Of a stretch of DNA of 64,000 bases, positions 9,174-19,112 are shown one piece after another. This DNA is from Vibrio sp. FE10 (GTDB lineage Bacteria > Pseudomonadota > Gammaproteobacteria > Enterobacterales > Vibrionaceae): assembly GCF_030297155.1 (NCBI RefSeq), contig NZ_AP028067.1, positions 3,410,001-3,474,000 of the forward strand. The letters run 5' to 3'. Each line of letters begins with the position of its first letter. The stretch's first letter is position 1. The translations under genes and the position numbers were made by a program. The notes under the pieces were generated by a model. It saw nothing but the letters and a program-made list of their open reading frames with translations, had not been told where the DNA came from and made no database searches.

Positions 9174-9205
9174 CAAATAAGTGCGATGATTTCGACACTT
9201 ATTTG
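9174..9205. promoter_or_regulatory. Long inverted repeat upstream of Crp/Fnr-type regulator
   Basis: CAAATAAGTG and CACTTATTTG, ten perfect bases each, flank a 12-base spacer. The repeat lies 24 bases after the OlsF stop and 15 bases before the regulator start. No T-run follows it and the stem is AT-rich, so it is a poor terminator. An operator for the downstream regulator is at least as likely. Confidence 0.45.
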
Positions 9206-9220
9206 GGTTAGGTTATTTCC

Positions 9221-9787
9221 ATGCACACCTCGTTTATCGAACAACTACAAAGCTTCGACTTCTCTGAAAGTCAGATTGAATCTCTATTAGCCGTCGCAAA
9301 ACCGCTTGAGCTACCAACCAGACACATCCTGATCAATCAAGGTGAAATGGCGAGTTCAATCTACTTTGTACTTGAAGGCTTGTGCCACGCTTGCTACCTC
9401 ACTAATGACGGTAAGCAATACAGCAAAGAGTTCTACTGGGAACAAGATTGGATCATCGGCTTTGAGAGTTTGATAAAGAACCAAGCGTCACCTTACCTAT
9501 TAGAAACGCTCACACCAATTACTATGTTAGAACTGCCAATGAACGCGGTTATCGAGTGGCGCGCATCAAACAACCCTTTGTATTTAAAGCTGTTAGAAAC
9601 TCAGCTGATGCATAAGGAAAACAAAGAACGCTTTATGCTGCTCTATACTCCAGAGCAACGCTATCAACTTTTCTGCGAACATTATCCCGACCTTGAACAG
9701 CGCTTGAACGACAATCAAATTGCCGCTTACCTAGGAATAACCGCGATCAGTCTGAGCAGAATTAAAGGTCGAATTAACAATAGTTAA
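9221..9787 (+). CDS. Crp/Fnr-family transcriptional regulator
   Basis: A 188-residue DNA-binding regulator. The N-terminal cyclic-nucleotide-binding-like beta roll spans about 15-110, including INQGEMASSIYFVLEG. A C-terminal winged helix follows, with recognition region NDNQIAAYLGITAISLSRIKG at about 163-184. It has no N-terminal Fe-S cysteines of the Fnr type and lacks the full cAMP-binding signature of Crp, so the effector is unknown. It stands beside elaA and an EamA transporter, its likely nearby targets. The inverted repeat at 9174-9205 could be its own operator. Confidence 0.8.
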   Translation: MHTSFIEQLQSFDFSESQIESLLAVAKPLELPTRHILINQGEMASSIYFVLEGLCHACYLTNDGKQYSKEFYWEQDWIIGFESLIKNQASPYLLETLTPITMLELPMNAVIEWRASNNPLYLKLLETQLMHKENKERFMLLYTPEQRYQLFCEHYPDLEQRLNDNQIAAYLGITAISLSRIKGRINNS

Positions 9788-9844
9788 TGCCAACAATCAT
9801 CGCACATAGTACATTCAGAGCATCGATAACCTCTGGATGTAAAC

Positions 9845-10297
9845 ATGATCACTTGGCACTCAATTCCCTTCTCTGAACTTTCAACACAACAGCTTTATCA
9901 ACTACTTAAATTACGAGTAGATGTGTTCGTCGTTGAGCAAAATTGCCCTTATCCAGAGCTCGATGGTAAAGATACACTCGCAGGTGTTGAACACTTGCTT
10001 GGCTATGCTGATGAAGAGTTAGTGGCGTGTGCACGCTTGTTACCACCAGGAACTTCTTACGACAACACGAGCATCGGCCGAGTGGCGACCAAGCAATCAG
10101 CAAGAGGTGATGGCTTGGGTCATCAATTGATCAAAGAAGCGTTAACACGCTGTGAGACCCTTTGGCCTAGCAAAACCATTAATATTGGCGCGCAACAACA
10201 CCTAGAAAACTTCTATGCAAGTCACGGGTTCGAAACTATCTCTGAGATGTATCTGGAAGACGATATTCCGCACGTTGATATGAGATTAGAGAAGTAA
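9845..10297 (+). CDS. elaA: ElaA-type GNAT acetyltransferase
   Basis: A 150-residue GNAT-fold acyltransferase of the ElaA family; the substrate is not established. The signature LYQLLKLRVDVFVVEQNCPYPELDGKD lies at about 18-44. The acetyl-CoA loop is IGRVATKQSARGDGLGHQLI (about 78-97). The TAA stop shares its last base with the ATG of the transporter gene, so the two are translationally coupled. Confidence 0.85.
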   Translation: MITWHSIPFSELSTQQLYQLLKLRVDVFVVEQNCPYPELDGKDTLAGVEHLLGYADEELVACARLLPPGTSYDNTSIGRVATKQSARGDGLGHQLIKEALTRCETLWPSKTINIGAQQHLENFYASHGFETISEMYLEDDIPHVDMRLEK

Positions 10298-11145
10298 TGT
10301 CGAATATCACTGTCGGTATCCTATTGCTGATTGCAGGCAACCTTTTTGCCTCGCTTTCCGACGTAGCGGTAAAACTGTTGAATGGCGAAGTGCCACCTCT
10401 TCAGTATATTTTTTTCCGACAGTTGATATCCCTGCTCATCATCACCCCTTTGTGGCTACAGCAGAAAAAGGAACAACGACGCTTACAGCAAGCTAAAGTG
10501 ACCTTTATTCGAGGACAACTGATCCTAATCGGCAGTGGATGCATGGTTGTCGCGATTACTCATTTATCTTTGGCCACCGCCAACGCCGTATTTTACGTCG
10601 CCCCCCTGTTGATGCTGCCTTTATCGATGTTTCTACTCAAAGAGCAACCCGCACTGGGTAAGGTGATAGCAACAACCATCGGCTTCATTGGCGCACTGAT
10701 AGTTTTGAGGCCATCACAATTTCATTGGGCAGCATTGTTTGCATTAGGTACAGCCCTTACTCTCGCACTATTTAATGTATTAGTAAGAAAGCTTCCTAGT
10801 GAACAAACGGTGGTCACTACGCTGTGGTGGACAACCTTATTCTCTATTCCAGCCTCATTAGTAATGTGTTTCTTATACTGGCAGCCGGTGTCGGTGGAGC
10901 ATTTGGGATACATAGCATTAAGTGCGACGCTAATCTTAAGCTATAACGGACTTGCGGTTGCTGCCTACCAAAAAGCGCATTCGAGCCAAATAGCCTTGGC
11001 TGAATACTCAGGCTTAGTGTTTGTCGCAATAATAGGCGCGATATGGTTTGATGAGATTCCAGATACATTAACCTTTATCGGAATTATGCTCATCATCTTA
11101 CCGCTAGCCCCTTTCAAGCGACCAAAAAAAAGAGCTAATCATTAG
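10297..11145 (+). CDS. EamA/DMT-family membrane transporter
   Basis: A 282-residue drug/metabolite-type transporter with about ten hydrophobic segments in two EamA repeats (about 5-135 and 145-275). Typical features are ANAVFYVAPLLMLPLSMFLL in the first repeat and the acidic helix-end motif FDEIPDTLTFIGIMLII in the second. Members export amino acids, purines or small organic molecules; the substrate cannot be read from sequence. The stop codon lies inside the bidirectional terminator that also serves the convergent gene. Confidence 0.85.
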   Translation: MSNITVGILLLIAGNLFASLSDVAVKLLNGEVPPLQYIFFRQLISLLIITPLWLQQKKEQRRLQQAKVTFIRGQLILIGSGCMVVAITHLSLATANAVFYVAPLLMLPLSMFLLKEQPALGKVIATTIGFIGALIVLRPSQFHWAALFALGTALTLALFNVLVRKLPSEQTVVTTLWWTTLFSIPASLVMCFLYWQPVSVEHLGYIALSATLILSYNGLAVAAYQKAHSSQIALAEYSGLVFVAIIGAIWFDEIPDTLTFIGIMLIILPLAPFKRPKKRANH

Positions 11146-11151
11146 CTCTTT
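11129..11151. terminator. Bidirectional terminator between EamA gene and oapA
   Basis: Stem AAAGAGCTA/TAGCTCTTT with a short loop, followed by a T-rich tail on plus. On the minus strand eight T residues follow the stem. It closes both convergent genes. Confidence 0.85.
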
Positions 11152-11204
11152 TCTATCGACTATCTGTATCTGGTGTAACGCTTTAACACAGGCTCAGTAT
11201 CGAA

Positions 11205-11789
11205 CTACTTACTACGGCCAAAGCCACCATCTGACAATCGGAAAAACATCACCGAAGTGTTGCCTTTCTCTAGCTGCAGAATATCCAGTTGCCCAGTTTC
11301 AGCTAGCTTGAATCTAACCAGCTGGCCTTTGCGAATCTGACTAAGTGGTTTGTCTGCCCCTTCAATACGCACTAGCGCGTTCAAGTCAGACAACGGTAAG
11401 TCGTTATTTCGAAAAACCTGCGCTAACGTATCCCCTTGCTTCACAAGATACTCCTGCCAGTTGTTGTTACTCGGCTCTGATGAACTGCTCTTGGCATTTT
11501 GCTGTTCGCTTAAGCCAACAGTGTTTATCTCAAGCTCAACGCGCGATGTTGTTGGCGTAGCGTCTACTTTAGGTTCTGGTAGCGGCACAAAAAGTAAGAT
11601 TAATACGATCGGAGAAATCACCATCAACAGTCTCTGGTGCAATTTCGGCAATGATCCCCAAGTTTGCACTGTTGAGGTTTTCATTTTCTTGATATCGATC
11701 GAGCTAAATTTCTCTTTGACCTGATTCAGTCGATCCTTAAACTCTGCTAAGTGGTCTACTTTCTGTTTTTTCTTTTGACGACGATTCAT
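11205..11789 (-). CDS. ytfB: OapA/YtfB-family cell-envelope protein with LysM-like domain
   Basis: A 194-residue single-pass inner-membrane protein. It has a basic, coiled-coil-prone cytoplasmic segment (1-50), one transmembrane helix at about 54-71 (LLMVISPIVLILLFVPLP), a Ser/Asn-rich linker, and a C-terminal LysM-like/OapA domain (about 112-190) beginning EYLVKQGDTLAQVFRNNDL. E. coli YtfB has this architecture and localises to the division site; OapA of Haemophilus affects colonisation. It is divergent from fklB, as ytfB is in E. coli. Confidence 0.8.
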   Translation of the reverse strand: MNRRQKKKQKVDHLAEFKDRLNQVKEKFSSIDIKKMKTSTVQTWGSLPKLHQRLLMVISPIVLILLFVPLPEPKVDATPTTSRVELEINTVGLSEQQNAKSSSSEPSNNNWQEYLVKQGDTLAQVFRNNDLPLSDLNALVRIEGADKPLSQIRKGQLVRFKLAETGQLDILQLEKGNTSVMFFRLSDGGFGRSK

Positions 11790-12002
11790 GCCACTGCGTC
11801 CTATACATTGAATAACTACAGTATAAAAACCAAAGTACCAACAGTATAGATCTTTCCGCTACAACAGAGACCAAAGCAAGAAAATTGACATAGCTGTGAT
11901 TTGGACACGGTAAAGCGTAAGTGATCAGGGGTTAGCCGTTTATTCAGGCTGCTAATACTGGTATTCTTACCCTTTTCGTACTGACAAAAAGAGTGACTTT
12001 TC

Positions 12003-12623
12003 ATGTCTGAAGTAAAATTTGAAACTGTAGAGCAAAAAGCTAGCTACGGTATCGGTCTACAAATGGGCCAACAACTTGCTGGTTCTGGTCTTGAAGGCCT
12101 AAACGTTGACGCAATCGCTGCTGGTATCGCAACAGCTCTAGTTGGTGACATGCCAGCTATCGAAGTTGACGAAATCAACAACGCACTACAAGAGCTACAC
12201 ACTCGTGGTGAAGCTGCACGTCAAGAACTAGCTAAAGCTGCAGCTGCTGACGGCGAAGCTTTCCTATCTGACAACGCTCTTCGTTCAGAAGTAACTGTTC
12301 TTGAGTCTGGTCTTCAGTACGAAGTACTAACTGAAGGTACTGGCGAAATCCCTACTGCAGACAAGCAAGTACGTGTTCACTACCACGGCGAACTAACTGA
12401 CGGTACTGTTTTTGACAGCTCTGTATCTCGCGGTCAACCTGCTGAATTCCCAGTAACTGGCGTAATTCAAGGTTGGGTACAAGCTCTACAGATGATGCCT
12501 GTTGGCTCTAAGTGGAAGCTATACATCCCTCAAGACCTAGCATACGGTGAGCGTGGCGCAGGCGCTGCAATCCCACCATTTGCTGCTCTAGTATTTGAAG
12601 TAGAACTTCTAGCTATTCTTTAA
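12003..12623 (+). CDS. fklB: FKBP-type peptidyl-prolyl isomerase FklB
   Basis: Cytosolic peptidyl-prolyl cis-trans isomerase, 206 residues. The N-terminal dimerisation helices (about 5-90, [11 protein letters not shown]) precede an FKBP catalytic domain (about 115-206) with [18 protein letters not shown] and the terminal [20 protein letters not shown]. No signal peptide. Divergent from ytfB as in E. coli and followed by a strong terminator. One of three FKBP genes in this window, the others being fkpA and slyD. Confidence 0.93.
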   Translation: MSEVKFETVEQKASYGIGLQMGQQLAGSGLEGLNVDAIAAGIATALVGDMPAIEVDEINNALQELHTRGEAARQELAKAAAADGEAFLSDNALRSEVTVLESGLQYEVLTEGTGEIPTADKQVRVHYHGELTDGTVFDSSVSRGQPAEFPVTGVIQGWVQALQMMPVGSKWKLYIPQDLAYGERGAGAAIPPFAALVFEVELLAIL

Positions 12624-12682
12624 TTTTTATAAAAACCTTTAGTAAAACAAAAAACTATAGGCAAATAAAATTAAAATAATCC

Positions 12683-12714
12683 AACGGCGATGTGACTACA
12701 TCGCCGTTTTTCGT
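12683..12714 (+). terminator. Rho-independent terminator of fklB
   Basis: Eleven-base perfect arms AACGGCGATGT/ACATCGCCGTT with a 4-base loop, followed by TTTTCGTTT. Confidence 0.92.
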
Positions 12715-12757
12715 TTATAGTGAATAGGTCGATTACTTTATTACTTAAGGAAGAATA

Positions 12758-13252
12758 ATGAAGAAAATACTCATCACTATGCTCAGCAGCCTTGCTGTAG
12801 TCTCTTGCGCTAGCACGAGCGATTCTGAACAAACCAGTTCATCATCAGATACCAACTATTCCCAATTATCACAAACTGCACTGATGGCAGCGGTGAATAT
12901 GTGGTCTCAACAAAATGAAACAACACCTCTTGCTGATACCGTTGCTGACCAAGCGTCTGTAACAAGCGATCAAGCGATCGGCGGAATTGGTTCAATGTTG
13001 GCGCTTGCACAAAATTCACTTGGCTCTGCCGACAATAAAGAACTCGCGTCGCTTATCCCTGGGATGTCTTCACTTGAATCTACTGGCTTATCATCAGTTC
13101 TAAGCTCACAAGGTGCCGTAGAAAGCGCTTTTTCAGGTTTAGGAATGGATTCGTCAATGATTACAACATTCGCACCAATCATTCTTCAAACACTTCAATC
13201 TCAAGGTGCAACCAGCGGATTGATGGATTCACTTGCAGCTATTTGGCAGTAG
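12758..13252 (+). CDS. DUF2780 lipoprotein, function unknown
   Basis: A 164-residue small lipoprotein with signal sequence and lipobox VVSC (Cys17). A Ser/Thr-rich linker (18-35) and a helical domain resembling DUF2780 follow, with QAIGGIGSMLALAQNSLGS and ESAFSGLGMDSSMITTFAPIILQTL. A SD-like AAGGAAG lies 6 bases upstream of the ATG. Monocistronic, with its own terminator. No function is known to me. Confidence 0.7.
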   Translation: MKKILITMLSSLAVVSCASTSDSEQTSSSSDTNYSQLSQTALMAAVNMWSQQNETTPLADTVADQASVTSDQAIGGIGSMLALAQNSLGSADNKELASLIPGMSSLESTGLSSVLSSQGAVESAFSGLGMDSSMITTFAPIILQTLQSQGATSGLMDSLAAIWQ

Positions 13253-13258
13253 GCCTTC

Positions 13259-13279
13259 GCGATTAGCGATTAGCGATTA
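13259..13279. repeat. Three-copy 7-base tandem repeat (GCGATTA)
   Basis: GCGATTA is repeated three times without interruption, 7 bases after the stop of the DUF2780 gene and just before its terminator. Copy number may vary between strains; no function is implied. Confidence 0.7.
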
Positions 13280-13291
13280 GTAGAATATTGT

Positions 13292-13316
13292 AAGGGCACT
13301 TCGGTGCTCTTTTTTG
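13292..13316 (+). terminator. Terminator of the DUF2780 gene
   Basis: Stem AAGGGCAC/GTGCTCTT with a TTCG loop (one G-T pair) followed by a T-run (TTTTTT). Confidence 0.85.
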
Positions 13317-13429
13317 TGCGCGCAAGAAAGGGATACGAGATATTTTTGAATAATGGAGCAGAGAAGGCAAGAATAAATGCCAAACATCATGGTGCAAGTT
13401 TAATTATCTAAAGGCACGAAGTCCAGATA

Positions 13430-13457
13430 CAAAAAAGCCGAGCTAATGCTCGGCTTT
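13430..13457 (-). terminator. Terminator of the alpha ribosomal operon
   Basis: On the minus strand GCCGAGC, loop ATTA, GCTCGGC is followed by TTTTTT. It lies 23 bases past the rplQ stop and closes the whole minus-strand ribosomal block. Confidence 0.92.
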
Positions 13458-13479
13458 TGTATTAAGAATCTAGTATAGA

Positions 13480-13860
13480 TTACTCAGCAGCTTCTTCAGC
13501 AGCTGGGCGGTCTACAAGCTCAATGTAAGCCATTGGAGCTTTATCACCAGTACGGAAACCACATTTAAGAATGCGAGTGTAACCACCTTGGCGAGCCGCG
13601 AAACGCGGGCCTAGTTCATTAAATAGTTTTGCCACAACTTCGTTATCACGAGTGCGAGCAAATGCAAGACGACGGTTAGCAACACTGTCTGTCTTAGCTA
13701 GGGTAATCAACGGCTCAATTACGCGACGTAGTTCTTTTGCTTTAGGCACGGTAGTTTTAATAACTTCGTGACGAACAAGAGAGCTAGCCATGTTGCTGAA
13801 CATCGCTTTGCGATGACTGCTGTTGCGGTTGAGTTGACGACCACTTTTACGATGGCGCAT
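13480..13860 (-). CDS. rplQ: Ribosomal protein L17
   Basis: 50S protein L17, 126 residues, beginning [20 protein letters not shown]. Full length for the family, with the short acidic C-terminal tail seen in gammaproteobacteria. Last gene of the alpha operon, 24 bases after rpoA. Confidence 0.98.
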   Translation of the reverse strand: MRHRKSGRQLNRNSSHRKAMFSNMASSLVRHEVIKTTVPKAKELRRVIEPLITLAKTDSVANRRLAFARTRDNEVVAKLFNELGPRFAARQGGYTRILKCGFRTGDKAPMAYIELVDRPAAEEAAE

Positions 13861-13884
13861 GACCTAATCCTTCTAACTTTTCGA

Positions 13885-14877
13885 TTAATCTTCAGCGATT
13901 GACGCTGGTGGCCAGTTTTCTAGGCGCATGCCTAGAGAAAGACCACGTGAAGCAAGCACATCTTTAATCTCTGTAAGAGATTTCTTACCAAGGTTTGGCG
14001 TTTTAAGTAGCTCAACCTCAGTGCGCTGTACAAGATCACCGATGTAGTGAATCGCTTCTGCTTTCAAACAGTTAGCAGAGCGAACTGTTAGTTCAAGATC
14101 GTCTACAGGACGCAGTAGGATAGGATCGAATTCTGGCTTCTCTTCCTTCTCCTCAGGTACACGTACATCACGAAGATCTACGAACGCATCCAGTTGTTCA
14201 GCTAAAATAGTAGCTGCACGACGGATTGCTTCCTCAGGTTCAAGAGTACCGTTCGTTTCCATATCGATAACAAGCTTGTCTAAGTCAGTACGTTGTTCTA
14301 CACGTGCCGCTTCTACAGCGTAGGCGATTTTATCGACCGGGCTGTAAGTTGCGTCAACAAGTAGACGACCGATTGGACGCTCATCTTCTTCAGTATGGAT
14401 ACGAGCTGAAGCTGGAACGTAACCACGACCACGTTCAACTTTGATACGCATAGCGATCTCAGCGTTGTCATCCGTTAGGTGACAAATAACGTGCTCAGGG
14501 TTAGCGATCTCTACATCACCATCGTGGGTGATGTCACCTGCAACAACAGGGCCTGAGCCTGATTTGTTCAGTGTAATAAACACTTCATCTTTGCCTTCAG
14601 CAACGCGTACAGCCAAACCTTTAAGGTTTAGAAGGATTTCTAGGATATCTTCCTGAACGCCTTCTTTAGTGCTGTATTCGTGTAGCACACCTTCGATTTC
14701 AACTTCTGTTACGGCACAACCCGGCATAGAAGATAGAAGAATGCGGCGAAGAGCATTACCTAGAGTGTGGCCGAAACCGCGCTCTAATGGCTCAAGAGTT
14801 ACTTTCGCGTGTGTCGTATTGATCTGTTCAATGTCAACAAGACGCGGCTTAAGAAATTCTGTTACAGAACCCTGCAT
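13885..14877 (-). CDS. rpoA: RNA polymerase alpha subunit
   Basis: Alpha subunit of RNA polymerase, 330 residues. The N-terminal domain (1-235) drives dimerisation and beta/beta' assembly ([20 protein letters not shown]). The C-terminal domain (about 250-325) contacts UP elements and activators such as CRP, with the helix-hairpin-helix [20 protein letters not shown]. Located between rpsD and rplQ as in E. coli. Intact. Confidence 0.99.
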   Translation of the reverse strand: MQGSVTEFLKPRLVDIEQINTTHAKVTLEPLERGFGHTLGNALRRILLSSMPGCAVTEVEIEGVLHEYSTKEGVQEDILEILLNLKGLAVRVAEGKDEVFITLNKSGSGPVVAGDITHDGDVEIANPEHVICHLTDDNAEIAMRIKVERGRGYVPASARIHTEEDERPIGRLLVDATYSPVDKIAYAVEAARVEQRTDLDKLVIDMETNGTLEPEEAIRRAATILAEQLDAFVDLRDVRVPEEKEEKPEFDPILLRPVDDLELTVRSANCLKAEAIHYIGDLVQRTEVELLKTPNLGKKSLTEIKDVLASRGLSLGMRLENWPPASIAED

Positions 14878-14899
14878 TGTGTCCTCTCTTTTTTTAACC

Positions 14900-15520
14900 T
14901 TACTTAGAGTAAAGTTCGACGATCAAGTGTTCATTGATGTCAGCTGATAGGTCAGAACGCTCAGGCATACGCTTGAATGTACCTTCCATCTTGCTAGCAT
15001 CTACTTCAATCCAAGTTGGCTTTTCACGTTGTTCAGCAACTTCTAGAGCCGCTTTAATACGAGATTGCTGTTTAGCTTTCTCGCGGATAGAAACAACGTC
15101 GTTTGCCGCTACTTTGAAAGAAGGAACGTTTACAACTTTACCGTTAACTAGAATAGACTTGTGGCTAACTAGTTGACGAGATTCAGCACGAGTAGCGCCG
15201 AAGCCCATACGGTAAACTACGTTATCAAGACGACCTTCAAGAAGCTGAAGCAGGTTTGCACCTGTGTTGCCTTTAAGACGTGCAGCTTCTTTGTAGTAGT
15301 TGCGGAATTGTTTTTCTAGAACGCCGTAAATACGACGAACTTTTTGCTTCTCACGAAGCTGAACGCCATACTCAGATAGACGACCGCGACGAGCGCCGTG
15401 TACACCTGGTGCGTTATCAATTTTACACTTGGTATCGATCGCACGGACACCAGACTTAAGGAATAAGTCAGTACCTTCGCGACGGCTAAGCTTCAGCTTA
15501 GGACCCAAATATCTTGCCAT
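14900..15520 (-). CDS. rpsD: Ribosomal protein S4
   Basis: 30S primary-assembly protein S4, 206 residues, starting [20 protein letters not shown]. An S4 RNA-binding domain lies at about 95-155 ([20 protein letters not shown]). S4 is also the autogenous repressor of the alpha operon in E. coli, acting on the leader pseudoknot; a matching leader is present here at 16318-16413. This S4 lacks the zinc-finger cysteines of some paralogues. Confidence 0.98.
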   Translation of the reverse strand: MARYLGPKLKLSRREGTDLFLKSGVRAIDTKCKIDNAPGVHGARRGRLSEYGVQLREKQKVRRIYGVLEKQFRNYYKEAARLKGNTGANLLQLLEGRLDNVVYRMGFGATRAESRQLVSHKSILVNGKVVNVPSFKVAANDVVSIREKAKQQSRIKAALEVAEQREKPTWIEVDASKMEGTFKRMPERSDLSADINEHLIVELYSK

Positions 15521-15551
15521 GATCTTTCTCCAATATTCCTAGAAACGAAAC

Positions 15552-15947
<396 letters not shown>

Positions 15948-15960
15948 CTACCTTATCCGA

Positions 15961-16317
15961 CTATTTCTTGATCGGCTTGCGCGGACCCTTACGGGTGCGA
16001 GCGTTGGTTTTAGTACGCTGTCCACGTAGTGGTAGACTGCGACGATGACGAAGACCGCGGTAACAGCCAAGGTCCATAAGACGCTTGATGTTCATCGATA
16101 CTTCACGACGTAGATCACCTTCTACAGTGTACTTAGCTACACCATCACGCAGTTGATCGATCTGCTCTTCAGTTAGTTCACTGATCTTAGCATCTTCAGC
16201 AATACCCACTTCAGCTAGAATAGCTTGAGAGCGAGTTTTACCGATACCGTAAATTGCAGTAAGTGCAATTACAGAATGCTTATGATCAGGAATGTTAATG
16301 CCGGCTATACGGGCCAT
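15961..16317 (-). CDS. rpsM: Ribosomal protein S13
   Basis: 30S head protein S13, 118 residues, starting [20 protein letters not shown], with the H2TH region [11 protein letters not shown] and the basic tail [12 protein letters not shown]. First gene of the alpha operon; in E. coli S4 represses its translation through the leader. The ribosome site AGGAG on the minus strand is embedded in that leader. Confidence 0.98.
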   Translation of the reverse strand: MARIAGINIPDHKHSVIALTAIYGIGKTRSQAILAEVGIAEDAKISELTEEQIDQLRDGVAKYTVEGDLRREVSMNIKRLMDLGCYRGLRHRRSLPLRGQRTKTNARTRKGPRKPIKK

Positions 16318-16413
16318 TATTCACTCCTAAGGGGTTCATAAAAGAATTATCCGCAGCAAAGCCCGTGATGGATACGCTGCGGCATACTACTTCTTTTGCA
16401 CGCAAAAGGTAGG
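16318..16413 (-). promoter_or_regulatory. Alpha-operon leader (S4-responsive pseudoknot type)
   Basis: The minus-strand leader before rpsM contains CCGCAGC pairing with GCTGCGG (plus 16376-16382 and 16351-16357). Its loop carries ATCCATCACGGGCTTT, close to the ACGGGCTTTTCAGC of the E. coli alpha-operon RBS pseudoknot that binds S4. The rpsM ribosome site AGGAG follows. Family identity is inferred from this sequence resemblance and position; the pseudoknot fold itself was not computed. Confidence 0.75.
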
Positions 16414-16419
16414 CCGAGG

Positions 16420-16448
16420 AATATACTCGACTCTACCTTGTATTTCAA
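16420..16448 (-). promoter_or_regulatory. Candidate alpha-operon promoter
   Basis: On the minus strand TTGAAA (16443-16448), a 17-base spacer, and TATATT (16420-16425). It lies between rpmJ and rpsM, just upstream of the S4-type leader. Both hexamers are close to sigma-70 consensus. Confidence 0.65.
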
Positions 16449-16465
16449 GTAAAAATTTCTGCTAA

Positions 16466-16579
16466 TTAGCCTTGGCGTTGCTTATGCTTTGGCTCACTGC
16501 AAATCACGCGAACGACACCGTTACGCTTGATAACTTTACAGTTACGGCAGATTTTTTTAACGGAAGCACGAACTTTCAT
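16466..16579 (-). CDS. rpmJ: Ribosomal protein L36 (zinc-ribbon form)
   Basis: 50S protein L36, 37 residues. The product starts [20 protein letters not shown] and ends EPKHKQRQG, with Cys11, Cys14, Cys27 and His32 as zinc ligands, so this is the zinc-containing 'C+' form. ATG at 16579 with GGAGTT upstream on the minus strand. It follows secY by 39 bases, the last gene of the spc operon as in E. coli. Confidence 0.97.
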
Positions 16580-16618
16580 TGCTAAACTCCGTAATGGAAT
16601 CTAAATGCTACAACCGGA

Positions 16619-17953
16619 TTAACGGCCGTAACCTTTAAGATTCGCTTTCTTTAACACAGAATCATACTGTTGTGACATCAGATGAGTCTGTACCTGTGCC
16701 ATGAAATCCATGATAACAACCACTACGATTAGTAGGGATGTGCCGCCAAAGTAGAAACGAACGTTCCACGCGACCATCATGAACTCAGGAATCAGACATA
16801 TAAAAGTAATGTATAGAGCGCCCGCAAGGGTTAGTCTAGTCATCACTTTATCGATATATTTCGCTGTCTGCTCACCTGGGCGGATACCGGGTACGAATGC
16901 ACCAGACTTCTTCAAGTTATCAGCTGTTTCACGTGGGTTAAACACCAACGCTGTATAGAAGAAACAGAAGAAGATTATAGCTGCTGCATAAAGCATTACA
17001 TACAAAGGTTGACCTGGGCTAAGAGCTAATGACACGTCAGTTAACCAACCGAACGCGCTGCTTTCACCATTTTGACCGAACCATTGCGCTAATGTTCCTG
17101 GGAACAAAATAATACTTGATGCAAAAATCGCTGGTATAACACCTGCCATATTAATCTTAAGTGGCAAATGAGAACTTTGTGCTGCAAACACTTTACGACC
17201 TTGTTGACGCTTCGCATAGTTAACGACGATACGACGTTGACCACGCTCCATGAAAACTACGAAGTAAATTACAGCAAAAGACAATACCGCGATAAACAAC
17301 AGAAGAAGCACATGCAATTCACCTTGACGCGCTTGCTCGATTGTTTGACCGATTGCAGAAGGCAATCCAGCAACAATACCTGCAAAAATCAGAATGGAAA
17401 TACCATTACCGATTCCTCGCTCAGTGATTTGTTCACCTAACCACATCAAAAACATGGTACCAGTTACTAAACTCACGGTAGCAATAAGCGTAAACATGGT
17501 TTGGTTGATAACAACCAGATTGTCGACCATGTTTGGTAAGCCTGTTGCGATACCAATAGCTTGGAATGTTGCAAGTACAAGCGTGCCGTAGCGTGTATAT
17601 TGGCTTATCTTACGACGGCCTGCTTCACCCTCTTTCTTGAGTTCCGCTAACGCTGGATGAACTACAGTTAGCAATTGGACTACGATCGATGCCGAAATGT
17701 ACGGCATGATACCCAATGCTAATATAGATGCACGCTCAAGAGCACCACCGGAGAACATGTTAAACATTTCTACGATGGTACCTTTTTGCTGATCGAACAA
17801 ATCGGCAAGTACAGCTGCGTCAATACCAGGGATCGGCACAAAAGAGCCGGCTCGGAATACTAAAAGTGCACCAATTACGAATAACAAGCGCGACTTTAAT
17901 TCACTTAAGCCGCTCTGAGCACTACGAAAATCTTTTCCTGGTTTCTTAGCCAT
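16619..17953 (-). CDS. secY: Sec translocon subunit SecY
   Basis: Core channel of the SecYEG translocon in the inner membrane, 444 residues and ten transmembrane helices. The start is [20 protein letters not shown]; the plug/first-helix region is [16 protein letters not shown] and the C-terminal tail ends [20 protein letters not shown]. Full length. Encoded among ribosomal proteins between rplO and rpmJ, as in E. coli. Confidence 0.98.
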   Translation of the reverse strand: MAKKPGKDFRSAQSGLSELKSRLLFVIGALLVFRAGSFVPIPGIDAAVLADLFDQQKGTIVEMFNMFSGGALERASILALGIMPYISASIVVQLLTVVHPALAELKKEGEAGRRKISQYTRYGTLVLATFQAIGIATGLPNMVDNLVVINQTMFTLIATVSLVTGTMFLMWLGEQITERGIGNGISILIFAGIVAGLPSAIGQTIEQARQGELHVLLLLFIAVLSFAVIYFVVFMERGQRRIVVNYAKRQQGRKVFAAQSSHLPLKINMAGVIPAIFASSIILFPGTLAQWFGQNGESSAFGWLTDVSLALSPGQPLYVMLYAAAIIFFCFFYTALVFNPRETADNLKKSGAFVPGIRPGEQTAKYIDKVMTRLTLAGALYITFICLIPEFMMVAWNVRFYFGGTSLLIVVVVIMDFMAQVQTHLMSQQYDSVLKKANLKGYGR

Positions 17954-17973
17954 CTGTACCTCGTTCCTCGAGA

Positions 17974-18408
17974 TTATTCCTCGATTTTACCGCCTGCAGC
18001 TTCGATTGCAGCTTTAGCGCCTTTAGTCACGCGTAGACCTTTAACAGTCACAGCTTTGCTTAGGTCACCAGAAAGAACGATCTTAACAAACTCGATGTTC
18101 TTAGTGATAACGTTAGCAGCTTTAAGGCTGTTAAGATCAACTACGTCACCTGTTACTTTCGCTAGCTCAGCTAGACGAACTTCAGCAGACACTAGGCTCT
18201 TACGAGAAGTGAAACCGAATTTAGGTAGACGTTGTTTTAGAGGCATTTGACCGCCTTCAAAACCTGGACGAACAGAGCCGCCAGAACGTGACTTTTGACC
18301 TTTGTGACCGCGGCCACCTGTTTTACCAAGGCCAGAACCGATACCACGACCTACACGCTTCTTAGAAGGTTTAGAGCCAGCAGCCGGTGATAGAGTATTC
18401 AAACGCAT
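17974..18408 (-). CDS. rplO: Ribosomal protein L15
   Basis: 50S protein L15, 144 residues, with the Gly-rich basic N terminus ([20 protein letters not shown]). Five bases separate it from rpmD and 20 from secY. Confidence 0.98.
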   Translation of the reverse strand: MRLNTLSPAAGSKPSKKRVGRGIGSGLGKTGGRGHKGQKSRSGGSVRPGFEGGQMPLKQRLPKFGFTSRKSLVSAEVRLAELAKVTGDVVDLNSLKAANVITKNIEFVKIVLSGDLSKAVTVKGLRVTKGAKAAIEAAGGKIEE

Positions 18409-18413
18409 TCTGA

Positions 18414-18590
18414 TTACTCCTCAATCTTAACCATGTAGTAAACCTTGTTGATCATACCGCGTACGCACGGTGTATCTTCAAGTTCTACTGTATGGTTGAT
18501 GCGACGAAGACCTAGACCTTTAAGACACGCTTTGTGCTTAGGTAGGCGACCAATTGAGCTTTTAGTTTGAGTTACTTTAATAGTTGCCAT
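18414..18590 (-). CDS. rpmD: Ribosomal protein L30
   Basis: 50S protein L30, 58 residues, [20 protein letters not shown]. The open frame extends 9 codons upstream into rpsE, but the family start is the ATG at 18590, with a ribosome site overlapping the end of rpsE. Confidence 0.97.
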   Translation of the reverse strand: MATIKVTQTKSSIGRLPKHKACLKGLGLRRINHTVELEDTPCVRGMINKVYYMVKIEE

Positions 18591-18597
18591 CGTGTTC

Positions 18598-19098
18598 TTA
18601 CTCCGAAATAGATTCAACAGTTAGACCACGTTTAGCAGCAACCATTTCTGGTGACTTAACGTCTACTAGAGCACCAATCGTTGCGCGAACAACGTTGATT
18701 GGGTTCGTTGAACCGTATGCTTTAGAAAGTACGTTATGTACGCCTGCAACTTCAAGTACGGCACGCATTGCACCACCGGCAATAACACCTGTACCTTCAG
18801 CAGCTGGCTGCATGTAAACTTTAGAGCCCGAATGACGACCTTTCACCGGGTGGTGAAGAGTGCCTTCGTTAAGCGCAACAGTAACCATGTTACGACGCGC
18901 TTTTTCCATTGCTTTTTGAATCGCAGCAGGTACTTCACGAGCTTTGCCGTAACCGAAACCTACGCGACCATTACCGTCACCAACTACTGTTAGTGCAGTG
19001 AAGCTCATGATTCGACCACCTTTAACCGTCTTAGATACACGGTTAACAGCGATCAGCTTTTCTTGCAAATCATTAGCTTGTTGTTGTTCTTTAGCCAT
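18598..19098 (-). CDS. rpsE: Ribosomal protein S5
   Basis: 30S protein S5, 166 residues, with the S5 double-stranded RNA-binding domain (about 10-75, [19 protein letters not shown]) and C-terminal domain. S5 contributes to decoding accuracy and mRNA unwinding. The loop [11 protein letters not shown], where spectinomycin-resistance changes are known in E. coli, is of the usual type. Confidence 0.98.
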
Positions 19099-19112
19099 CT
19101 TCCAACCCTACC

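Noticed and set aside
16393..16408. CTTTTGC/GCAAAAG hairpin as an rpmJ (spc) terminator
   Set aside because: On the minus strand no T-run follows the stem, so termination here is not supported.
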